Shown here piece after piece: positions 56,889-64,000 of a DNA stretch of 64,000 bases (within the stretch, counting starts at the first letter, position 1; every line of letters begins with the position of its first letter). This DNA is from Mercenaria mercenaria (lineage: Eukaryota > Mollusca > Bivalvia > Venerida > Veneridae), in contig NC_069367.1 of assembly GCF_021730395.1 (NCBI RefSeq), positions 74,757,501 to 74,821,500 on the forward strand, read 5' to 3'. The notes below the pieces were generated by a model that was not told where the DNA came from, searched no databases, and worked only from the letters and a program-made list of their open reading frames with translations. The position numbers and the translations under genes were made by a program.

Positions 56889-57624
56889 CTACGCAGGAAG
56901 GTAAATATATTTCATTTTGATTGTACTTGAGTGAGATGTCAATTAAAATAAATCATGACTATTGGCAAGCCGCATCAGATCCCCAATATCAGAACCAAGC
57001 GGTTTGACTTCTACTGAATTATTTGTAAAGGTAGACCCAGGTTTAAAGATGCAAGATGCAGTTGTGTATTCAAGTGATAGTTCAATCAACAATTAGAAAT
57101 TTAAAATTTATTCAATTTGATTCTTACTTTAGTGCTATATGCAGAGTAACATCCCCTGATACCCAACAAGATTAGACAGAACAACACTGACACTCTTATA
57201 CCTCAATAATGAGTTAATGTAAACAGTACATGGTATACAGTTTCAGTGAATTGCTGGTATAAAATAATTGCAATATTTGATACTTGAAATCCGCGAAAAT
57301 TAAGTATGCAAAATTATAAAATTTAGACAAATCTACGAAACTTACATCACATTATACTGTAGTTTAGCTAAGAAAGATTGGAACCAAAGTCAACAGAATG
57401 GCACCCTTCAATGATTGTTCATTTTAAAGTTTCATGTAAGTCTGCCCATCTACTTAAGAGATATTAACTTGCAGATTACAAAAAAAAACAACAACAAAAA
57501 ACAATCGAGATAATTTTGTAAAAACAACAGAACATTTGAAATCATATGCCAGTTACTTAGATATGGCACCTGACAAACAGAAAAATGGACCACAAGATGG
57601 ACATTCTTAAGAGAGGATAGTTAT
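56889..57624. other. No gene recognised
   Basis: AT-rich; nothing supported. Confidence 0.4.
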
Positions 57625-57740
57625 ATGGACACTCTCTTGTTCTCCCATTTGTTCTGTTAGCCATGTGAGAGAAACGGAAAGAATAGCATCTATTGTTCTC
57701 TATTGTTCTTCTAGCCACATGAATACCTAACTGTTAGTTT
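57625..57740 (+). repeat. Dispersed repeat with TATTGTTCT..TAGCCAC motif, copy 2
   Basis: CTCTTGTTCTCCCATTTGTT, CTCTATTGTTCTTCTAGCCA and a GGACAGACGGGGAAGGACG tract correspond to 52695-52870. Confidence 0.5.
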
Positions 57741-58008
57741 GGACAGACGGGGAAGGACGAACAACTTGAATACTATATCTTTTCCCCTTCTAGCAGGGGA
57801 AATAAGCCCTGCCCACTGTAGCTATGTATATGTAGTGATATCGTCAAGAGTCCTTGATTCAACACTGTCCTTGAGTCAACACGCATGCTGTTTTATTGTT
57901 TTCTTTCTTCTTTTCTTATCAAACTTTTGGAGAAAGATGTATAGAGGAAACAAATAATATTTGTGGTGAAAAGTCTACGATAGTAAAATTCAACAACAAC
58001 ACGTGAAT

Positions 58009-58057
58009 ATTTATCTTTTATCAACGTTTCGGCGCTTACGCCTTCATCAGGATAAAT
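58009..58057 (-). ncRNA. Hammerhead-ribozyme-like motif
   Basis: The minus strand carries ATTTATC, the core CTGATGA, stem II GGCG-TAAG-CGCC, GAAAC, and after 13 bases GATAAAT, which pairs fully with ATTTATC as stem I. These are the conserved core and two of the three stems. Stem III would have to form within GTTGATAAAA and is not convincing, so activity is uncertain. Similar minimal hammerheads are known from Penelope-like elements. Confidence 0.65.
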
Positions 58058-58233
58058 ACATAATAAAACAACGGACGTGACGTCATGAAGTAAACGTTAC
58101 GTTGAATGGCGGAAAAACGTATAGATCTACTGTTTTTTTAAAAATATTACATAAATTAATGTGAATAATAAATAGCAAGTTTAGTACATTACGGATATAA
58201 GAATACAGGATTTCCTATAGCAGTATATATAAA

Positions 58234-59247
58234 CAAGAGCACCGCCTTGCGGGTGCTGACGCTCATCTGATTTTTTTTTGTGTAATAGAAATATTGTCCT
58301 ACCCATGATTTTCTAAGTCTAAAAAGGGCCATCATTCTTGCAAAAAGCAGGATAGAGTTATGTTTCTTGAAGTTCAGTGTCCACTTATGATGGTGAAAAA
58401 CTGTTGCAAGTTTTAAAGCAATAGCTTTGATAGTTTATGAGAAAAGTTGACTTAAACATAATACTCAACCAAGAAAATGATTTTCTAAGTCCACAAGGGG
58501 CAATAATTATTGCAAAAAGCAGGATGGAGTTATGTTGCTTGCTGTACAGGGTCAGCTTATGATGGTGAACAAGTGTTGCAAGTTTCAAAGCAATAGCATT
58601 GATAGTTTAAGAGAAAAGTTGACCTAAACATAAAACTTAACCAAGAAATCTTATATTTTCTAAGTCCAAAAAGGGCCATAAATCTTGCAAAAAGCAGGAT
58701 GGAGTTATGTCTCTTGCTGTACAGGGTCAACTTATGATGGTGAACAAGTGGTGCAAGTTTTTAAAGCAATAGCTTTGACAGTTTAGGAGAAAAGCTGACC
58801 TAAACTGAAACTTAACCAAGAAAACTGATTTTCTAAGTCCAAAAGGGGCAATAATTCTTGCAAAAAGCAAGATGGAGTTATGTTTCTTGATGTACAGGGT
58901 CTGCTTATGATGGTGAACAAGTATTCCAAGTTTCAAAGCAATAGCTTTGATAGTTTAGGAGAAAAGTTGACCTAAACATAAAACTTAACCAAGAAATCTG
59001 ATATTTTCTAAGTACAAAAGGGGCCATAAATCTTGCAAAAACCAAGATGGAGTTATGTTTCTTGCTATACAGGGTCAGCTTATGATGGTGAACAAGTATT
59101 CCAAGTTTCAAAGCAATAGCTTTGATAGTTTAGGAGAAAAGCTGACCTAAACATAAAACTTAACCAGGCAACGCCGACGCCGACGCCGACAACCGCTCAA
59201 GTGATGACAATAACTCATCATTTTTTTTCAAAAAATCAGATGAGCTA
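58234..59247 (+). mobile_element. Composite tandem-core element, family H, complete
   Basis: Starts CAAGAGCACCGCCTTGCGGG (GCACCGC/GCGGGTGC hairpin). Perfect 16 bp inverted ends GCTCATCTGATTTTTT lie at 58261-58276 and, inverted, 59230-59245. Five monomers of about 177 bp carry AAAGGGGCAATAATTCTTGC, AGGATGGAGTTATGTTTCTT and AGCAATAGCTTTGATAGTTT. ACGCCGACGCCGACGCCGAC stands in place of GGACGG. It ends GAGCTAAAAA. Confidence 0.92.
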
Positions 59248-59308
59248 AAAACCATAAATAGGAAAAAACGCAATAGTACTAAACAAACACATATACATGT
59301 AAAATTCA

Positions 59309-59514
59309 TTACACATTAAACAATGTTTTTGAATTAAGTCCATCAGGATTGAGTGTTTTTAACTTATGAATCCAGAATGTTGCCTTGCATAACCGGTTAA
59401 TTTGATTATTTACCACATCAATAGGCATAAATGTGAAGTCATCAATACTATGGTCATCTTGATTAAAATGACTAGCAACCAACGTGGAATATGCAGGATC
59501 TGTAAAATTAGATA
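59309..59514 (-). pseudogene. Penelope-like GIY-YIG C-terminal fragment
   Basis: Reads LVASHFNQDDHSIDDFTFMP, CKATFWIHKLKTLNPDGLNS and KTLFNV then a stop. The HFNQ..HS block and the FWIHKLKTL.P.GLN end are the usual close of the GIY-YIG domain in Penelope-like elements. The N-terminal side is replaced by a long poly-A/T run at 59515-59538, so only about 68 residues remain. Confidence 0.7.
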
Positions 59515-59559
59515 TTTTTTTTTTTTTTTTTTTTTTTTGTGAAAAGTCTGGAATATGTG

Positions 59560-61850
59560 TCTTGGCTGTTGATTTTGAACTCATTTCTAAGAATTTCTTC
59601 ATTTTTTTAAGAAATTGCTAATTTATTTCAACCAGTCTTGATTACAAGCCAGCATTTTTAAAAACACTTGTGAAAATTACATAACTGTTTTGTGTTTTTA
59701 AAGACAATGTATTTAGTTTTGATTTTATGATATTGAAACATCAGTGCATTACCCTATGTACACAGAGTGAATGGGACATATGATGGGTGTTGACTCAAGG
59801 ACACCTTTTTATTGTGTACAAAAAAATCACCCTGTCTAGTAGTTGTCATTATACTCGACTATCACTGCACAGAATTTATAATAAAAATTTGCATGGAGGA
59901 TGACTACATGTTCCAGTTAATGAAAGTATCAAAATATAAAATATTTCATGAGCTTGTGTTGGAAAAACAAACATTTATCCTTAGGGTGTTGACTCATGGG
60001 CACTGGTGGATAGTAGAGTGGTGGAACCTATGCTCACGATATTTTGTACATATATTATCTTTTTAAGAAGCAAGAAAAGATCATTATTTCGATTTGCCTA
60101 TGCAAAAACATAAAGTTATTACCCGCAGGTATATTGGAATGCTTTAGGCCGCAGGTATATTGGAATGCAACAAGTAGTATAGCACATGGGGACTGGGTGA
60201 TTTCACGTGACCTTTTACCGATATCCGACTGGCTTATCGCATTTATGGAACGCCGCTTTTGCAATATAGCTAGCACTCTATATGATATATAGAGAATGTT
60301 TGTGACTTGAATTCCACATTTATTATTTCATATAATTTATTCAAACTTTCAGCAATGTTCTATATTGATACCTTGTTGTGCATAATGTTAATTGCTCTTT
60401 AATTTCCTGGATTATGGTCTTGTGTTGTCAAGCAAGTCCAGGTGAAGGTATGAATCACTTTTGTGAAAGCTCTAGTAAAGTATTTCAATAGGCAAGAAAT
60501 GCGACCAGTTGAGCTCAACATTATGTTATACATAAAAGGGAAATATAGTTATTTTTGCTCAAAACAATAACTTTCAGAATTAAGAAATACATAGTTCATA
60601 TATCTACTTGTAATGTAGAATGGAGTAATATTTCTCACATTAAAGCGTAATGGTATAATAAAAAACAAAACAAGTACGTTATTCACCCATAAGTTACTAT
60701 CAACAATTTCTGGTCTGCAAAACTTCTGGCCGCAGGAAATCTTTCGACTGGTCCTCCTTTTATCGAAACATATTGTTGATGTGCGTCATCTCATGACTTC
60801 TTAAAGTCGTCTTGTGAGCTATCGACACGGCATACGTGAAATTTCGCCCTGAAGGGAACCTATGCTGGCGGTATGATATATCTATCAAACCTGGAACAAC
60901 TGATACGGGGACTGGAAACCGGCATTAATTTTATCTTATCTTATGCTGTCGTCCAGTCGAAGTGTATGCCGTAGGTTATTCTGCTATTACTCAAACACTT
61001 ATGCCTTACAGTTTAACTCGTCCTTTCAGTGAAAATCTGGAAAAGCATTGGTTGAATTTTTTGTTGAAAACAGAAGTTCTGCCATGAAATTATTGCCTGC
61101 ATCTGTTTTTAAATGGAAAATATCTACATTTATGTTACTTTTCGCCCTGTGAAAATGGCTAAATCTAGACTTGTCTTACCCAGAGAGAAAGATGTCGTTT
61201 TTTACATGATATTTGCCTTGTTGATTCAGAGTATTTAGAACCAAAAAAATAGGACATATTTGAATGAAAATAGCAAGTCAAAACTGTAAACTGTTGCCTG
61301 AAAATATTTGTTTATGATATTGCTCTGTTCTTCACCATTTAAATGCGTGTTAAACCTAGATTTTCTGCAGTTTTATCTAAAAGTTCGGAATACTAAATGT
61401 AACTTCGTTGTCGGCCTTTTTAAAAAAAAAAATTGTTATTTTAATTTAAATACATCGTATTTTTCACACATCAGTTTAAGATTAAACTTATTAAACTAAT
61501 TTTTGGAGTTTAAACAACAATTTCGTTTGAAACATTCCCTACGTTCAAGAAGAATGTTTGTTTCTGTATGTAGAAATCTGACATTATAAACAATAATTAT
61601 AACTATGGCTCTACAAGATTAAGAAAAGTGTCAGCTTTCTGTTATTTTCCATTTTTTTTATTCAAATCCAACAAAAATTGGCCCTTTGATAAAGGTTTGA
61701 AGTTACGTGGTAAAATATTTCTTCAGGGAAGTGAGCTCGAATTAATTCATAATAATTAAGCATATCACCACATGCAGTCGCATGCTGTTTTTGCTTCAGA
61801 ATCGCTTTAGATCAATCTCTGATCATCTAATTATCGCCACTTAAGGAGGT
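59560..61850. other. No gene recognised
   Basis: Short frames only. GCAGGTATATTGGAATGC occurs twice (60125 and 60151). GACACGGCATAC (60824) and GTATGCCGTAGG (60963) form a weak inverted pair 130 bp apart. Confidence 0.45.
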
Positions 61851-62062
61851 AGGTTACCTTGATATTTGTAAGTGCGCATGTCCAACCGGAAGCTAACGTG
61901 ACGATTTACGACGACGTTTACGACAAACTAAATGTGTTTGTATATCCATTCTTCTGGAAATAAATCTTGAACCTGCCTCCGATCTTATGTTTAATGGTTT
62001 AATAATGCAGAAATAATGAATGAATTGCCGCAGAAACGCTTCAAACCATTGTTGCCTTAAAA

Positions 62063-62079
62063 TGACGTCATTGACGTCA
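62063..62079. promoter_or_regulatory. Two adjacent CRE/ATF palindromes
   Basis: TGACGTCA at 62063-62070 and again at 62072-62079, followed by TGACGTTACG. This is the full CREB/ATF consensus twice in 17 bases. No gene start was found near it, so a regulatory role is inference. Confidence 0.55.
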
Positions 62080-62488
62080 TGACGTTACGTGTCAGTTACC
62101 GCGCAAAATTAATAGCTTTTATTTTGAAAGTATGTTATTCTGTGCTTTTTCTTTATTTGAACTATTTCTAAACAGCCATTATTTGCTGAAATACTTTTTA
62201 TTAGTCTTTTGCTCTGAAAAATGGTCAATATCTTGCGTCTTTTATGTAATTATATTGAAATGTTATGCGGAATGTAAGAAAATGGATGATGGTAACTGAT
62301 GTGATTGGGAATACAGTTGGCTGAAAGGTAAATTATTACGGTCATTTACAAATAAAAATTGGGCAGTTTGATTTGTTATACCTATTTCCCAGTTTCTGTT
62401 GATAATTTGTTACTTAAATACTAAAACTAAGCTATAAAATTGTTCAAATTTCAGTATAAAATTGTGGTGTCTTGAATTAAATTGATGT

Positions 62489-63045
62489 TACCATGGAAAC
62501 GAAGCCCGTGACCTATATGTCTAATTGTAAAATTCAAAAGCGTTAACACTGGTCTATTTAAGGAACACAGCTTCGGCTTTTTATTTTCATTTCAACAATA
62601 TCCATGAGAATAATAGCAGCATGCAGAATGATTTTTCAATAAAAATGTCAGACGACGGACACTGCTGTAAGTATTTTAAGCTGTGAAATTTGTTAAATTA
62701 ACTGCAATTCATACGAAAATATTACTAACGTTAGAAATAAGATGTTTTAAAGCTACATTAACAAGAAAGATAATTTTATATAATATTTTTTTATAAGAAA
62801 TTACGATAAAAAGCAACATATAAGCTATTTTAAACATCTCTGTTGCTATGGTTACTCTAAACTTTAAGAAAAACATAGTACCATGTAAAGTTCTTGGCAT
62901 TTTGCTAATCATATTACCCAAATATTCCATGTTTGTCAATAACAGAATGGCACTGAAGCCGTCGAAAAACCCGTTTTCATACATAATTGTTGAAAAATGA
63001 GAGAAAATGCATTACCATGGAAACACGAGCCCCGCGACATATACA
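62489..63045 (+). repeat. Two copies of a TTACCATGGAAAC repeat
   Basis: TTACCATGGAAACGAAGCCC with GTGACCTATATG (62489) and TTACCATGGAAACACGAGCC with GCGACATATAC (63013) are related, 524 bp apart. The sequence between is AT-rich with no gene recognised. Confidence 0.55.
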
Positions 63046-63750
63046 TTTTAAGCTTTTATTAGAAAGCTAATGCACATACTAGTAAAACTATTAATTATGC
63101 AGACTTCTACGGATAACAATGAAACCAAAATACACTGCGGTTCAACTAATTTGAATTTACCCTGGCAGCGCCGTAGCCACACTGAGGCAAACCGAGGCAG
63201 CTGCCTCGGTTAAAATTTGAGGAACCAAAAAAAAGAGTAAAAAGTATAGGCCTATCACACTGATGAAAAATTCAGTTACAAAACTTCAAAAAAGTATATT
63301 AATATGAATAGAATATATCAGAATATCATTTGCCTCATTAATTCCTTGAGGCAAGGTGAGGTAGAAATCCTAGCGGATATATTGATAGCCATGCCAGGCC
63401 CTTGTCCCATCCCCAGTTTGCTTTTAAGTGACCTATACTCATCAAAGTTAAACCCAATTGTTTATTTTCATTATCAAATTTAAAACCCAAAACGCACCAG
63501 TGGCCACTATTTCATACCGATATTTCACAATTTTCCAGGGGAAGAGTCCCCTCACCCCACTAAAATGAGGGTACTCCTATACCTTAAACTTAAGACTATA
63601 AAATGCACAATAAGCCACCACTTTATATCTGTATTTCATTTTTTTCAAGTGAGAGAGCCCACTAAAAAACAAAGACAAATATCAAACAGGGAATGTCACG
63701 TACCAAACACGCAGCCTCCCCAAAACGAAACCCACAGCACGCAGACGCGC
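63046..63750. other. No gene supported; short palindrome
   Basis: AACCGAGGCAGCTGCCTCGGTT at 63189-63210 is a near-perfect palindrome, and GAGGCA recurs nearby. A 133-residue frame running into the CA repeat is low-complexity. Confidence 0.45.
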
Positions 63751-63800
63751 ACACCACAAGCACACACACACACATACACATACACGCGCACACACACAAA
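63751..63800 (+). repeat. CA-rich microsatellite
   Basis: ACACCACAAGCACACACACA followed by CATACACATACACGCGCACA. An imperfect dinucleotide repeat. Confidence 0.9.
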
Positions 63801-64000
63801 GCCAACACATAAGGACAAAACGAACAAACAAAGGAACACAGTGGGGCACCGCCTTGGAACGGTCAGTGGCAAAAACACCACTGGGGAGCTTAAACCGGTT
63901 TATGGTGCGCACCCAACCTCACTCTTACCCCCACCATGTTCCAAAGACACGGGACAGTGTAAATAAAAGTTATCCCCTCCAGGTGAATCTCTAACACACG

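Larger units (their letters stand above)
57985..59514 (-). mobile_element. Penelope-like retroelement, 3' part, split by family H
   Basis: In minus-strand order there is a GIY-YIG endonuclease C-terminal fragment (59514-59309), a UTR interrupted by family H (58234-59247), and then about 230 bp ending in a hammerhead-ribozyme-like motif (58057-58009). A hammerhead next to the coding end is a known trait of Penelope-like elements. The order and strand agree, which supports one element. The reverse transcriptase is absent, so this is a fragment. Confidence 0.7.

Noticed and set aside
63565-63966. 133-residue frame near the right edge
   Set aside because: Its composition follows the CA microsatellite, and there is no domain or splice context.

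Overview
This is an accessory-repeat-rich stretch of an animal nuclear genome, most likely a bivalve mollusc. The pointers are tRNA-derived SINEs of a type common in molluscs, many tandem-core repeat families with GGACGGACGG-type tails, AT-rich introns with GT..AG borders, and animal alpha-spectrin exons. I find no intact protein-coding gene. What looks like host coding sequence is decayed: an alpha-spectrin copy with introns (34656-37977, minus), a multi-exon gene with a disordered Ser/Pro-rich region and a coiled coil (14243-18629, minus), and a broken zinc-ribbon (DUF6729-like) exon (49345-49850, minus) with a few possible exons upstream of it.

About 27 kb, over 40 percent of the window by my coordinates, belongs to one structural class that I call composite tandem-core elements. 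Each complete copy starts with CAAGAG or a variant followed by a small hairpin and a short terminal inverted repeat. A tandem array of 145-185 bp monomers follows, then a short GGAC-rich tract, a 3' hairpin carrying the other inverted repeat, and usually CTAAAA or CATAAA. Family 1 (145 bp monomer) has eight copies, at 10471, 16684, 22438, 32179, 38263, 41179, 44254 (minus) and 47517. At least nine further families with unlike monomers share the layout. They are labelled C, D, E, F, G, H, I, J, K, M and N here for reference only. Several are nested in or abut one another. Family E (28667-30482) sits inside a LINE with a short flanking duplication, which is direct evidence that these blocks move.

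Layout: 1-2000, minisatellite, two SINEs and a GTAC-rich bidirectional repeat. 2044-4962, fragments I and K with C and a Mutator-type MITE inserted. 5209-9917, foldback element, families F and N, and a Tc1-derived MITE. 10471-13840, the largest family 1 array, with higher-order structure. 14243-18629, the decayed host gene with a family 1 copy in an intron. 19020-24760, LINE piece and families M, D and 1. 24761-27200, AT-rich DNA with nothing recognised. 27240-31885, a minus-strand LINE (ORF1 plus endonuclease) interrupted by a SINE, a tandem tRNA-Thr-like element and family E. 32179-42576, three family 1 copies around the spectrin pseudogene, whose introns hold a 58 bp tandem repeat, two MITEs and a LINE 3' end. 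43085-49337, a MITE and two family 1 copies. 49345-57960, decayed exons and families I, J and L. 57985-59514, the 3' part of a Penelope-like element with a hammerhead-ribozyme-like motif, split by family H. 59560-64000, largely unannotated.

The nucleotide observations were read by eye. Family names such as DUF6729, BEN-like, Penelope, Mutator and Helentron come from memory of the families and need database confirmation.
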